The notes: generated from the sequence alone by a model not told the origin. A stretch of 64,000 nt of DNA from Acanthosepion esculentum (GCA_964036315.1 OZ038496.1:20436185-20500184); one strand, 5' to 3'; numbered from the stretch's first letter, positions 9,935 to 21,782 are shown. A program made the numbers and translations.

Positions 9935-10110
9935 ACTTAGATAGATAGATAGATAATAAATAGATGTGAAGAGACTGAAATAGGTAGATAGATCTGAAAT
10001 AGGCAAATATAAACAGACTTAAGTAGATAGATCTGAACAAACTTAGAGATTTGAACAAACTGAGATAGATAAATAAATGGGTATAAACTGAGATAGATAG
10101 ATGCATGTAT
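9935..10110 (+). repeat. Degenerate (GATA)n-type repeat
   Basis: TAGATAGATAGATAGATAA at 9939-9957 is followed by about 150 bp in which AGATAGAT blocks alternate with CTGAACAAACTTAGA-type spacers, a decayed microsatellite with a longer secondary period. Confidence 0.7.
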
Positions 10111-10599
10111 CAAGACATTCATTAAATCAATAGGTTATTATAACAGAACTTTCAATATATACAAGGTAATCAATTCATGAACTCACAACTGCACAGTTCA
10201 CAATATTTCTGAACATAGACTTGTAACTGAAGTGAAGATAACACCTCCATGAATTTGATTTAAGGTGGGAAATTTTTCTGGTTTCAGTAATTATGTTCTT
10301 GACAGTTATCCTGTGCAATAATTCAAAAAATGTTGAGGTTCACATCACAAATTCTGTTCCTTTCACTTAATGTCTAAGGACCAAAATGTTCTTGACATTG
10401 GCAAATGGGGAAACATTTTTGCCAAATAAAGAAAAAACTCCTTTGTCCATTATTTTATTTATTTATATTTTTTCACTTGAGCTGTTTTCCTCTTTAAGTT
10501 GAAATTCAGAAATGGCTGTGAATTGAGTTATGTCTCTCAGGACCAAAAGTTATCATTTGGAAGCTGAAGATGTCTGACAAGTGTTATTAATGATGTCAG
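10111..10599. other. Intronic sequence, nothing recognised
   Basis: No recognisable element or coding block. Confidence 0.4.
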
Positions 10600-11560
10600 T
10601 ATAATTAGAAGCGTGTAAAGGCTAGAGATGAGAAAGAAGATTTTAGGAAAAGAAAGAATGGTGAAGAAGAAGAGAGTGTTGATGAAAATGAAGAGAGAGG
10701 AAGAAATGTGAAGGCATCATAAGGAGAAGGAAAGAGGAACTGGTGTAAGAGGAAGCATACGGAATCAGTATCAGGATGAGAGGAATCATGAAGTTAAAAA
10801 GAAAAGACTGGGAAAGAAAAAAGTTAAAATGAAGAGAAGAAAGTAAAATGGAGTTCAGGAAAAGAAGGAAATGGGTGAAAAAGTGTTTATCAGCAAAATG
10901 GACACTTAAGAGAAAAAAAGATGATGAGGATAATTTGGAAAATTAATATAAATCGGTAAGAGAATAAAAGAAGAGAAGAGGAAAAAATTAGAAAGGAATG
11001 AATTTTTATGTAGAAGGAAGAAGACTGAAATTAAAATGGAAAATATGAAAAAAAATTCAAGAAACATTCAGCAGTAGAATAAAAGTTTTAAAAAATAAAT
11101 AGAATATAAGAGAAGTGGAAAAATTAGGAAGAAAGTAATTTTGATGAAGAAGGAATGAGATTATGAAAGTTAGAAAAGGAAATAGAAAAAAAGAAAAAAA
11201 ACATGGATAAACAAAACAGGAAGGAAAACAAATGGAAGTTGAGAGGGAAAAACATAAAGAGAGTAGAATGTAGACTTAAAATAATATGGAATGTTTCTTT
11301 GGTACTAATAGATCAGAACACCTGAATGAGGGAGTAAGACAAAAAATCTAAAGGAAAAAGGAAGATATTTGTAAAGAGAAAGAAAAAAAGTAAGAGAGAA
11401 GAAGAATTATCAGTGAGAGAATCATGACTTCAAAAGTGTAAATTGTCATTGGTAGAATAAAGAGAAATGATGAGAAAAGCTGTTTGCAGAGAATTGGTAA
11501 GAAAGAAATAATTAAATCTAAGTAATCATCTCAAGAAAGAGGAAAAACTTGGATTCAAGC
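10600..11560 (+). other. Long purine-biased tract
   Basis: For nearly 1 kb the + strand is overwhelmingly A and G, with motifs such as GAAGAAGAGAG and GGAAAAGAAAGAAT, without being a simple tandem repeat. Complementary pyrimidine tracts of this kind can form triplex structures. No open frame of note and no element ends were seen. Confidence 0.7.
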
Positions 11561-11724
11561 TTAATTCCAAAGTCCTTCATAATTTTCATGATAGAAATAA
11601 TTTATCACAAGTGCCATTTTGGACACATCACTCTTTGAGTATTTATATTCTTGTGTGTTTGTATTAATATATATCATTGGAAATTTTTTCTGTGTATTTA
11701 TGTTTCATTTTTAAATGTATTAGT

Positions 11725-11727
11725 ACA

Positions 11728-11809
<82 letters not shown>

Positions 11810-11810
11810 A
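11725..11810. repeat. Microsatellite (TG)n(TA)n
   Basis: (TG)n at 11727-11746, then (TA)n to 11808 with one CA interruption. Confidence 0.9.
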
Positions 11811-11939
11811 GCAGACATTGAAAATCAGTTTAATAACAAAAAATGCATGTTACCATAAAATGGTAATGTTGAAATATAATAACTAAAAAACAAATAAATT
11901 GGTGAACTGTTCCTGTTTTTTTAATCATTGTTATATTTC

Positions 11940-12062
11940 AATATTACCATTTTATGGGAAAGGTATGAATCCATAGCTTTGTCTCCCCTAGGCAGAAGTT
12001 AAATGGTAGGGCAGGCTGTGCTCATTAGTGTTGCTTGGCAACAATTCTAGCAGACGGACAGT
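11940..12062 (+). repeat. SINE body fragment
   Basis: GGGAAAGGTATGAATCCATA, then TCTCCCCTAGGCAGAAGTTA-AATGGTAGG, matches the body of the SINE family seen at 29115-29345 and 34260-34400. The tRNA-like head is missing. Confidence 0.55.
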
Positions 12063-12255
12063 CCAAATCTATGTGCACCTGTTCTCTGTATTCAGTTCTT
12101 CCAAAAAGTGTACTTGATTCTGCACAAGCTTCCATCACTATAATCAAATCATATGTGTGTATAGTCTGGCTGTTCAGTTTTTAAGAAGTGAGCTGCCTGG
12201 GCCCTCATATATTGAAGATGATGGTCAAGTCCACTATTTTATACATATATATATA

Positions 12256-14631
12256 CTAGCAGCATGGCCCGGCATTGCCTGTGCTTGATTCAAAAATCAT
12301 ATGTTTAGGTAGTTTCCTCTTACTTTTCAACGAATATGTGTAAACTGATTTGCAGTACAAACGGTAGTTACGCTCACCAAGCGTTTCATGTGACATAACG
12401 TACTGCCTCAGTTGAGATTGACTGGAAAGCCTCAAAGAGGCCTCTACCTCGGTTTCCTCCTCCTGCTTTCTCTTTGCCAAAGAGGCTCTTTTAGAACGCC
12501 TGCTAAGGTTGCCTCGCCATGGTATTTTGGCATGCTTAGCAAAGCTGCCGGGTCGGTCATCGCCACGGCACTCAGAAGAGTGTAAAGCAGAGGTTGAAGT
12601 AGACGCCAGCCGCTTCTCCCCCAAGGAGGCGCACTCAATGGAATCCTGCTCCCGTTTCCCTTTAGCTGGTGAGGCTTTTTTAGAACGCCTGCTAAGGTTG
12701 CCTCACCTGGGTGTTTTTGCAGCCTTTGCAGAGCTGCCAGGTTGGTCATCGCCATGGCATGCAGAAGAGTGCAAAGCAGAGGTTGAAGTAGACGCTATAT
12801 GATCATCTGTAACTGGAGTTATTATGTGCTCCTCCACAGTCACCTGTTCTGCATGTGTAGCGTTAACGGTGCTAGGGGTCTTCAGTTGCTGATGTGCAGA
12901 TGTTCGTCATGTAGGAGCCATTTGAAGGGTTGTAGAAATGCTGTGTAAGAATGCGAATAGAAGTTGATGTCGAAGCTGAAGCGATGCAACATCGTTGTAT
13001 ACGAAAACTAAAAATGCAGTGGAGAGGTATGGAAAAAGCTTCTCCTAGCTATGGGCCGTGCTTTCTGGCAGCACGAAAACATCACTGTAGGAAGAGGCTA
13101 CGCAACCAAAACATTGAAGCATTGAAGGTTAAAAAGTAGTGAAACACTGAGGTGTACTGGGCCGCATAGTAAAGGCAGAAGAGAAGTAACTTGCAACAGC
13201 AGTTAACTGTCTAATAGCAAAACTGAACTACGAAAAGGTAGAAATAGGTATGGAATGCTAAGATGGACTGGGCTGCACAGTAGAGGCAGCACGCAGAGGT
13301 AAAATGGGTAATGCAAACGTTTAAGCAAATAGGTAACTTGCGGTAGCAGGAAGCTGTCAATTAATCCAAGGACAGATGCGTTAAAGGCGATCAAATCAAG
13401 ACATGAGTGCGGATGCAGCCGCGCTGAAGGTATTTAAAGGGAGCGTGACTTGTCATTGATTGGTGTAGACTGGACAATGGCCATGACTTAGACCAATGAA
13501 TGAGCTCACGCAAAATGGAAGATGTTAGTGCGCATTCACGCACAAGCGCATGATTTGGCAAGCGCAAGGCTTGGCCGTAAATAGGGTCAAGCTGCCTGCT
13601 GCATATGCAACTTGGCTCTAACACACATGATGCCGGCGATGAGAATGCAAGGAGCTGCAATGAAGTGTTTGCTCGTTTGGTTTGTGCAACAATGAAAAGC
13701 CGCTAACCGTTTGCCGGCATTAGCTTTGAAATGGATTGGGAGGAAGCCCTGCTGTTTTAGCACAAAAACTCCTCGTCAGGTCTGGGATGCAGCCTGGACT
13801 AGGGGAAAAGGCTTAAAGAATTGGAAAATGGACTGATGAGGGCAGAACCATTTTCACTCTGTACGTATGCGGGTTTTTTTCAGTAAAGACGCGAATAAAG
13901 GAAGTGCTTATTTTGGTAAGATGCGACGATTAAAGCAAAAGTGTTGACAAAGTCGAATATGTCATTTGTGTCTTGAAGTCAGACCTTGTTTGCAGGGATA
14001 AAAAAGCCGAATTTCAATGACCCTGCACCCATTCCAGAATTTGAGGTCAAATGTTTTCTCCACTCCACTGCACGCACTGACCTTTTTCTTCCTGTGCTTA
14101 GCGTGACCTTAAATTAATCTGCATTTAGGACATAACCAACCGGAAAAACATTTTTAATGGTTGACTGATTGTCAATTTGCACTCTGTTTGGGGGGGCACT
14201 CAGAGTGGAAACTTCACATGGTGACTCCCAATGGCCTCCTCATAAATCTGGTCGGTTTTCGCTAAAAATTGACATGCGGTTCAGGCGTATTCTGGGCGTA
14301 TCGGTTTTTGGGTTTTATCAATTTTCCACGCTGTTTAGGGGTCCGTGGTCATGAAAATTCTGGACAACACTTCTAATGGTAGACTGTAAGAGGGTGTCAA
14401 ATTTGGTTGAAATGCAATCATTCCTTCTGTAAGCAGACTTTTTCGATTATCGATTTTTTTCGGAACCTGAGTCCGAACTCAAAAATCGGTCTCCGTCATG
14501 TCCTTACGGCAGCCATTTGCAAACTTGTGGTGAAAACCGCATCAAAATCAGGTGAGAAATGCGACCTGGGTGAGGTAACAACGCCCACGACAGACACACA
14601 GACAGACAACATGAGAAATATAGATAGTAGA
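12256..14631 (-). mobile_element. Helitron-like element, non-autonomous, 2.4 kb
   Basis: This GC-richer block is embedded in (TA)n sequence. On the minus strand it begins A|TCTACTATCTATATT (14632/14631) and ends ...CCATGCTGCTAG|T (12256/12255), fitting the Helitron rule of 5'-TC, 3'-CTRR and insertion between A and T. No strong terminal hairpin was found. The minus frame at 12256-12624 has basic, charged repeats (ETEVEASLRLSSQSQL, HETLGERNYRLYCKS, SLKSKRK), loosely like the N-terminal region of Helitron polyproteins; no Rep or helicase motif is present. Near the 5' end GTGAAAACCGCATCAAAATC and CAGACACACAGACAGAC (+ strand) resemble widespread transposon terminal sequence. The class call is tentative. 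Confidence 0.45.
12470..12800 (-). repeat. 189-bp tandem duplication inside the Helitron-like element
   Basis: AGAACGCCTGCTAAGGTTGC occurs at 12493 and again at 12682, a 189-bp offset (63 codons), with similarity extending on both sides. Because the unit is divisible by three, frames stay open on both strands, for example ECKAEVEVDA twice on the + strand and GEATLAGVLK twice on the minus strand. The frame at 12509-12802 (+) is most likely a by-product of this duplication. Confidence 0.75.
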
Positions 14632-14639
14632 TAGTAGTC

Positions 14640-14647
14640 CTCCAGCA

Positions 14648-14687
<40 letters not shown>

Positions 14688-14920
14688 TTACTAAGTATAG
14701 CTTTAATATGGCACAAGGCCAAATGTATGTAGTACCTAGTGTGGATCAAACTCACTACTCAGTCATAATTAATCTATATATATATTTATATGGGAGGGGC
14801 TTAATTCAATGGTAAATATTACTTACATAGATCAAATATATAGTGAAAATTTCAGATCAAAATTCAGGCTACAGACTTATTGATCTAACTTCAGATGTGT
14901 ACACACAAGAAACATACACA

Positions 14921-14976
<56 letters not shown>

Positions 14977-15115
14977 TCTATGTGAGTGTAATATTTACCA
15001 CTGAATTAAGTTCATTGCAGAAGAAAGATTTGTTGTGCAAAATAAGTACTTTTTCATCATTAGGGTTTAGATTTATTGATATATCTTGAATATATATATA
15101 TATATATATAGGGCA
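14640..15115. repeat. Microsatellite cluster (TA)n, (TG)n
   Basis: (TA)n at 14650-14682, (TG)n(TA)n(TG)n at 14921-14976 and (TA)n at 15089-15110, with nondescript AT-rich sequence between. Confidence 0.85.
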
Positions 15116-15745
15116 TTTTTTGTCTCTGTGTCCATGTGCAGTGTTTCATCAAATTCCTGTCACCAAATTAGTCACCTAAATAATTTATCCATGAGATTTG
15201 TTGGAATTGTTGTTATTAAGATTAAATTATTGTTTTTCTTTTCTTTTTCTTATACTCTTTCCTTCTTTGATAAAAGAAAAAACATAACAAAACCTACTAT
15301 CGATGTGTATCGTATCTGTCCTGGTATAATGGTTTATTTCACTTTGATATTCTTGGTAGTCATCTACTTGTATTAGTAAGCTAGTGGACACTTGAGAGGA
15401 GAGAGTTGCAGATTTCTGTCCTTGGCTGTAGGTTGAACATCAACCATCACCACAGCAATAATGAACGAAACACAGAAGGGAAAACAAAAAAGCAGTGTTC
15501 ATTTTTTTTTTCTTATCGCTATCCTTTAAACTTTTCAGTGCAATATACACACCTCCAAAAAGTTTTTGTCTATAATACCACTTGTTAATTTCTGTAAATA
15601 ATTCCAGTTGTTTGTTAACAAACAGCTGAGATTATTTATAAAGATATTTTTGTCCCAGCTCTAAAAAAGTTAGTTCAAAAACATTGAATCCAAAGTGCAG
15701 TGATTATTGAAGATCCTATGAATTGATTAAAATAAAAAATACTAA
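15116..15745. other. Intronic sequence, nothing recognised
   Basis: The small frames at 15086-15376 and 15406-15588 show no domain or splice framing. Confidence 0.4.
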
Positions 15746-15747
15746 AA

Positions 15748-16365
15748 GTTTTTTTTTTGTTTCACTCCATGCAAGGCAGTAAAGCCACAAAACACAGGAG
15801 GTTACTGGGTGTGGAAGAATTAGAAACATTTATAATAAGCAGGAAGAGAAAAGAGTAATCAGGGTGACAGTAGATAGCAATTGACATTGCATTTAAATTT
15901 TTGAAGATTAAAGCTGGTTGGAAAGCATGGAGCTGGAAGGGAGTTTCACAAGTGAGAAGTGCAAGAAAAGAAACTGTTAGAATTTATGACTACATCTAGC
16001 CAGCTCAACTGTAAATTGATGAGATCTCAACACCAAACTAGTACTGCACTTAAATTCAAAAAGTCTAGGTATCATAGTGAAGAGTTCATCCAAACAATTT
16101 TCATGAAAGTATTTATAGAAAAAGCATGGAGAGGTAACCTCATGGCAGTGGGGAGGTGACTGAAGTTGAGCCTCCAGATCAGGACTGATAATATTGTTGA
16201 TTCTTCATTGAATTTTATCAAAGAGCTCAAGGTAAATAGCAGGGGCACCAGTTCATATGTGGCCACAATACTCTAAGCATGGATGAATGGTAGTCTTATT
16301 GATATGTATGATAGATTCTGGAGAGAAAAATTGTCTTGCACAACACAGTGAACCAACTTTTTCCC
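15748..16365 (-). mobile_element. LINE family A fragment, minus strand
   Basis: On the + strand it opens with CATGCAAGGCAGTAAAGCCA, the complement of the family A 3' tail. It continues with GGAAAGCATGGAGCTGGAAG (complement of the CTTCCAGCTCCATGCTTTCC part), ACATCTAGCCAGCTCAACTG, and at 16235-16345 the complements of YKSTI...EYC.HIW and CCARQFFSPES (ATTGTCTTGCACAACACAGT). About 600 bp of the RT C-terminal half is present with several frameshifts. It is one of only two minus-strand copies of this family. Confidence 0.75.
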
Positions 16366-16800
16366 AAAGAAGAGGAATTCTAAAATAATTTAGCAATAAA
16401 AATATAATTCATTAGGATTTCTTTCTTCAATTTTTTTTTTTAAATTTCACTGTTGTGTTTTCATGCCCTGTTATGGCAGCAGTTTAAACAACCTTGACTG
16501 AAATCAGAACCTAGGCTACTGCATATACAGTGGAAGAGGAAGAAATATTCATGAATAATGCAGAATTATTAATGTATCTAGAGAAGGCATAAACCTTGAC
16601 TTACATATCTCATTGTCAGTTATAGTAATAATACAGCCCCAAAAAGATGTGAAAGGGTGAATACAGTCAATTTCATGTAAGTATCCCTCACTTTCAGTAT
16701 GCATGTAGTAATCCTCTTTTTGGATGTATGTAATATTTTAAACAAATAATAGTTTCTTTTTATTCAGTAATAAGCTTTTTTTAAATCTTTTTTGCTTATC
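16366..16800. other. Intronic sequence, nothing recognised
   Basis: No repeat or coding signal was recognised. Confidence 0.4.
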
Positions 16801-16829
16801 TGTTTGTTTAGGTATAGATAACAGTTCAG

Positions 16830-17130
16830 AACATGTAATTGTGAACAGAGTTCAAATTCTAACTAGGGTAGTTTGTGTTCACTTTTCACTAAGAAAGGCA
16901 TAAGTCCATCTCTCCTTATTCCAGCTCAGAACAGATTGGTCTCTCTAGCCTTGGTTAGCAACTAGTTTAGTAGAAAGACAACACTGAATTCCAAACCATG
17001 GAGAAAGAAACAGGAAATATTCCAACATATTTACCAAGAACAATCATAGCAATGCACAATTAACAGATATTGAAAAAAAAGAAGCTTTGGAAAGCCATAG
17101 CTACCGACTTTCTGAAAGGACATGGTTTTA
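16830..17130 (+). repeat. SINE copy
   Basis: Contains the B-box-like AGAGTTCAAATTCTAACTAG at 16849, the AAGGCATAAGTCCATCTCTC body, AGCCTTGGTTAGCAACTAGT, CCATGGAGAAAGAAACAGGA and the tail AGCTTTGGAAAGCCATAGCT-ACCGAC. The tail resembles the end of LINE family B (GGAGAGCCATGATCGCC), suggesting that this SINE borrows the 3' end of that LINE. Confidence 0.65.
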
Positions 17131-17254
17131 AAAAAAACTGTTTGTACTCTTTATCTTTCACCTTAACACTTTCATTTTTAAATCTGACTGTCCTGTCTTT
17201 TTTTAGCCTTTATTTGATCACTAATACTCCTTGCTGTAATCAAATGAAAGCTTG

Positions 17255-17625
17255 AAAATTACAAAAGGTCTTGAGGTGGAAGTGATGTGGTTCTACAGAA
17301 GAATGATGAGAATAACATGAACAGAAGATATGAGCAATGAGGAAGTTTTAAGAAAATTGAAAACAAAAAGGAAACTCATATTTCAAATCAGAGTTGAAAT
17401 TTCTGTAACACCTAACAAAAAAAGGGCTTGGAGAATTTAACACTCACAAGACATTACAGGCAAGAGGGGCAGAGGGAAACAGTAAAGTGTAAATGGATGT
17501 CAAAACAAGGACTGGAAAGGATATAAAAAAGACAACCATTGCTAAGAACTATGAAGGGTAGAAAATTGTGGAGAGCCATTATCCCCTAAATTTTGAATGG
17601 AAATAACTTATAAAAGAAGGCGGCT
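17255..17625 (+). mobile_element. LINE family B fragment
   Basis: GTGATGTGGTTCTACAGAAG-AATGATGAGAATAAC corresponds to VMWFYRRMMRIT, followed by GAAATTTCTGTAACACC (KFL.H), GTAAATGGATGTCAAAACAA (WM.EQ) and GGTAGAAAATTGTGGAGAGC-CAT at 17558. It is 5'-truncated and frameshifted. Confidence 0.7.
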
Positions 17626-18079
17626 CCTTGATGACTCAACCAATAACACCTGTGCAGTCAAATATAAAAAAAAGTATCATGCTTTTCTCTTCTTTCTTGT
17701 CCACGTCTTGCTTCCAATTTTCTTTATCTCTATTGACTTAGTCTCAGACAATCAATCATAGCAGCTCTGACAGTTCTAAATAAATCACCATCAAGTCTCA
17801 TTAGGTTCCTGGTTTGTATCTGTCGACAGATCACAAAGTTGCATCCCCAATGAAATCTCTGTTGAAATTGTAGATCTTAAGATTTCACTGTTGTCACACA
17901 ATCAAGGCTCACACCAAAAATGGTTCTTTCAGACTTTATAGAATGGTCCTTTTCAGTACTCTTATTGATTTGAAATGGAGACTCCAGTTAACTTGTTGAG
18001 ATTTTAAGGCCCATGATATGGACATGAAATGTTTGTAAGTGGAAAAATATTTTTATATAAGTATTTTTATTTTTATATA
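17626..18079. other. Intronic sequence, nothing recognised
   Basis: No recognised element. TATTTTTATTTTTATATAAG-type short tandem text at 18050-18080. Confidence 0.4.
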
Positions 18080-19005
18080 AGACACAACTATTTCCTCTTG
18101 GCTTAATAGTAAGTCTGATTGGTTTGATAAGCTCAAATTCGCAGCTGATCTCAAAAATCACCTACAATTTATTCTTAAATGGGGCAAAGAGCAGCTTCTT
18201 AATTTTAATACCCCCAAAACAAAACTGATCTATTTTAACTGTCTGAGAGAACCCTTTTTATTGTCCATCTGCATGGCTGATACTAACCCCCAGGAGAGAA
18301 ACTCATTGTGCCTTCTCAAACTGACATTTTCTGCTGATATGTAGTGGAAAGATTATATTAAATCAATTGCTAAATCTGCAACTAGGAAAGTTGGTTCACT
18401 GTGTTGTGCTAGACAATTTTTCTCACCAGAATCTATCTTACATATTTATAAGTCTACCATTGGTCTATGCTTTGAATATTGCTGCCACATCTGGTCTGGT
18501 GCTCTTGCTATATATTTAGAGATTCTTGATAAAATCCAAAGAAGAATCAGCAATGTTATTAGTCCTGACATCTCAGCTTCAGTCACTATCCCACCACCAT
18601 AATATATCTTCTCTGTGACTTTTCTATAAATACTTTCATGGTAATTGTTCTGATGAACTTTCCTCTATGGTATCTAGACTTCATGAATTAAAGTGCATAC
18701 TAGATTTGTGGCAAGATCCCATCATTCTACAGTTAAAATGGCTGCCAGATGTAACCATAAGTTTCATGCTGACAGTTTCTTTTATCACACTTCATGTTTG
18801 TGGAACTCTCTTCCAGCTTCTTGCTTCCTAGTCAAGTTTGATCTTCAAAAATTTAAATGCAATGTCAATCCTTATCTTCTATCGTTTTCTTGTCCTTTTA
18901 TTGTTCTCTCTCCGTGATAGGATATTTTCCTCATTTTCTCTAACACTCAGTGACACCTCATGTCTTAGTGGCTTTATTACCTTGTTTGGGATTAATGATT
19001 AAAAA
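18080..19005 (+). mobile_element. LINE family A, longest copy in the window (RT C-terminal half)
   Basis: Piecing the frames as they stand, recognisable blocks run in order: KFAADLKNHLQFILKWGKEQ near 18130, LLNFNTPKTKLI near 18195, SIAKSATRKVGSLCCARQFF near 18363, SPES..IYKST.G.CFEYCCHIWSG near 18430, LDKIQRRISNVISPD near 18515, then FHADSF..HTSCLWNSLPAS near 18765 and FKCNVNPYL near 18855. It ends with the shared tail TAGTGGCTTTATTACCTTGT-TTGGG and an A run at 18999. Stop codons and shifts show that it is dead. The motif style is that of non-LTR reverse transcriptases of the Jockey/CR1 type; the clade is not resolved. Confidence 0.85.
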
Positions 19006-19169
19006 AAAGTATAATGATTTAATTTTATGATATTTTAGATTCTATATTTTAGGAATTTTCAATAGATCAAAGAAGATCTAACAAATTCAGCTTTAGAAGT
19101 TGATCAATTTGTGTCTATTCAATAAAGTTTTTTTTTTTCTTTATTCTCATTGATCATTACACATTTTAG

Positions 19170-19330
19170 ATATATACAAAGGGATACTGAAAAGTTCTCA
19201 GCACAACTAACTACACAAAATCTGATCAAATGACCAAACATTAAATGTTATTTTTTGGAAGGGCATCTTGGTCAGACTAAGAATTTTTTCAGCACACCCC
19301 ACCCCTTGTATTAAACTCTGATTGGCAAAA
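19170..19330 (+). repeat. Second copy of the AAAAGTTCTCAG repeat
   Basis: Matches 1435-1545 in the same orientation, beginning GATACTGAAAAGTTCTCAGC and ending near AAGAATTTTTTCAGCAC. Confidence 0.45.
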
Positions 19331-20639
19331 ATGAAAAATTCTGAAGACTGGTTCACCTTCAGTTCCAAGCTTACCAAATAAATGATTCATTTACTAAACT
19401 AATGTTCAGCAGATTTTTGGTGCTCTCACTACCAAAGTATCAGTGGCATTTTTTTTCTTAACCGCTTATATAAAAACAGACTTGTGATGTATTTTATATC
19501 CCATGGGGTAGAGATAAATAGCCACTGTAAACTTTAGTGAGGTAGTAAATTAGGGATCCAGAGCTTATAAATTCTGTTTACGTTCCTCAAGCAAATCCAC
19601 ATTTCCCTGGTGTACCTTATATTATCTTTTAAAATCATTAAGTGAGAAACATCCCAAGATTTTTCTTTCTGGACAATTCTGTAGAAATTAATCAATAAAA
19701 ATCCCTGTGGATATTAAGCTTCACTAAATACTGGATCAACTGCATTGGAAGCTTAGATTTCTCGAGCTGCAGTGGGAGAAGCGGTACCTAAAACAGAACA
19801 GCAGTAAATGGCCAGAAATTACTGATTTATACAAACCTTTTATACATGACTCATTGTGGAAATCAAAGGTTTTCTACCAGACAGTAGCTAAAGAATATTC
19901 CTGTTACTCAGACATTGTTTGAGTAATTCCTCTTCATTGTTTTATAAATATTTATATTTATACACATTTTTTTTAAGAAAAAGGATAAATTGTTATAATT
20001 TGGTTTATTTAATGTATAAAATTAGGAATTATTGAATTTCATATAGATGGAAATGTTTATAATCTTCCTTCATATCTTTTTCATTGTTTTTTGGGTTTAG
20101 TTTTATTTCATCTTATTCTTGTTATATAAACAATGTCATATTCAGATATATCTTGTCAGTGGGAAAAAGTTTATTTCTCTTTTCTCTCTCTCTTGTCCGC
20201 AAGATTACAAGAAATAAAATTGTGTTATCAATATAAGCAAAAGGATATCTACATTCTTTGCTTTTAAAAAAAAAATCTGAAAGATATTAAAAAAAATAAA
20301 AGACATGATTTAATCAAGAGAACATTTTCTATCATCTTGTCTTTACTTAATGAAATACAGGATTATTTTTGTTTCCTGCAGATCTCTTTCAGATTTCCAA
20401 GAAAAATATTATTAAACTTTATGTTGGGAGATTTAAAAAAAATAAATTCTGTACTATTTTAATCAAATATGAAACTGGTTATTTCCCCTCCACAAAAAAG
20501 AAAAACAAAGGTCCACTCATAATTTGTACAAATGTTAATTAATACTACTACTACTTCCATTGATCATATCTACAAAACATACTTTCTATATGCTTATAAA
20601 GCTAAAATATTTTTAGATTCTGTTCATAAAGTATGTATT
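19331..20639. other. Intronic sequence, nothing recognised
   Basis: About 1.3 kb of AT-rich sequence. No LINE, SINE, microsatellite longer than 12 bp or exon-like block was recognised. Confidence 0.45.
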
Positions 20640-20912
20640 GGTTCCCTTTAGCACATATACCCTGGGAAAAGGCATGAATATATCTCTTTTCTCCCCTCTA
20701 TATGGCTTAAATAGCAAAGTAGAAAGGTCTCTCTAGCCCTGGATGGCAGAATTACTCTTCTTTCAAAGCCATAGAGAAGGCAACAGGAAACTACTCCACT
20801 ATCTTTCTCAAGCAGTTATGGCAATTCACATATGATAGAGAAAAAGGATTCTGTGGAGAGCCATGATCAGCTATGTCCTTAAAGAGGATGGCATTAAGAG
20901 TAAATTGATACA
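20640..20912 (+). repeat. SINE copy
   Basis: Body landmarks: CCCTGGGAAAAGGCATGAAT at 20670, TCTCTCTAGCCCTGGATGGC at 20731, GCCATAGAGAAGGCAACAGG and the LINE-B-like end TGTGGAGAGCCATGATCAGC at 20852. The head is truncated. Confidence 0.65.
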
Positions 20913-21014
20913 TATTTAACAAAAAAAAAATAGGAATGAATGGGAAAATTTTAATATAATTTTTCCCAGGGTAAGAGTATTTTACTTGTATATTGAAAAG
21001 GTACAAATGAATTC

Positions 21015-21778
21015 CACACTGAATATCCTTTATCCAAAATTCCCAAATCCAAAAAACCTCCACAATCCAAAAGTTTTTCTAAGTGTTGACATGACTTGCC
21101 ACAAATGGAAAATTCCAGAATGGCTACCTGTAGCATGATGATTGCATTGCAGTGTTACAAATAAAATGCTCATTTTTTTCCCCAGTTTTCATTACATTTA
21201 ACTGTAATCAAAATCCATGTTTTGTTTTTATACAAATACTATACCTGTATGTATTAGAACATTTTAATCAAAACATGACACTGTTAATAGAGACTGATAA
21301 CGTACTGAATTTTCCTACTCACACTCACAGTGATATCATTGATGATGTACCCTCTCCCTCCAGTTTCTCACACCGGATGTAAAAGTAGTGTTTGGTGTTG
21401 CATTTATATATTTTTTGTAAGTAGTGACCATGTATTTTTGTACATGTACAGAAAGTTCAAAATATTATTTTTACGTTAAATCTTAATTTCACCACTTAAC
21501 AATCTCTGTGAGAATTACATGACTAGCATCATTATCTGTATCTGTATGTAGACAGAATTTATTAAATTTTATATAAAACTACCTCTAGGGTATATGTATA
21601 AGCTGTGTTATGAAATGTAAAGTGATAGTATGTTTATGCTTGGGTTCCATTCCCAACCTGCCCCATTTTATAGATACCATATACAAATTAATTAACCTGT
21701 ATTCCAAAATAATAAAAAAATCTGAAAACCCAAAGCACTTCTGGTCCCAAGAATTTCAGATAAAGGATTCTCAACCTG
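21015..21778 (+). mobile_element. pogo/Tigger-like non-autonomous DNA transposon, 764 bp
   Basis: The right end read inward is CAGGTTGAGAATCCTTTATC-TGAAATTCTTGGGACCAGAAG, followed by TA at 21779-21780. The left end is CACACTGAATATCCTTTATC-CAAAATTCCC. Termini beginning CAGGTTGAGTATCCCTTATC with GGACCAGAAGTG just inside are what I recall of the mammalian MER44/Tigger7 family. The left subterminal part (CAAAAGTTTTTCTAAGTGTT-GACATGA) also echoes that family. No transposase frame survives: the minus frame at 20791-21063 crosses the end and is not coding. Assignment rests on recalled consensus. Confidence 0.6.
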
Positions 21779-21782
21779 TATT

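Noticed and set aside
12509..12802. 97-residue + strand protein with two ECKAEVEVDA repeats
   Set aside because: A 189-bp duplication keeps both strands open; the surrounding element reads better on the minus strand and no domain is recognised.
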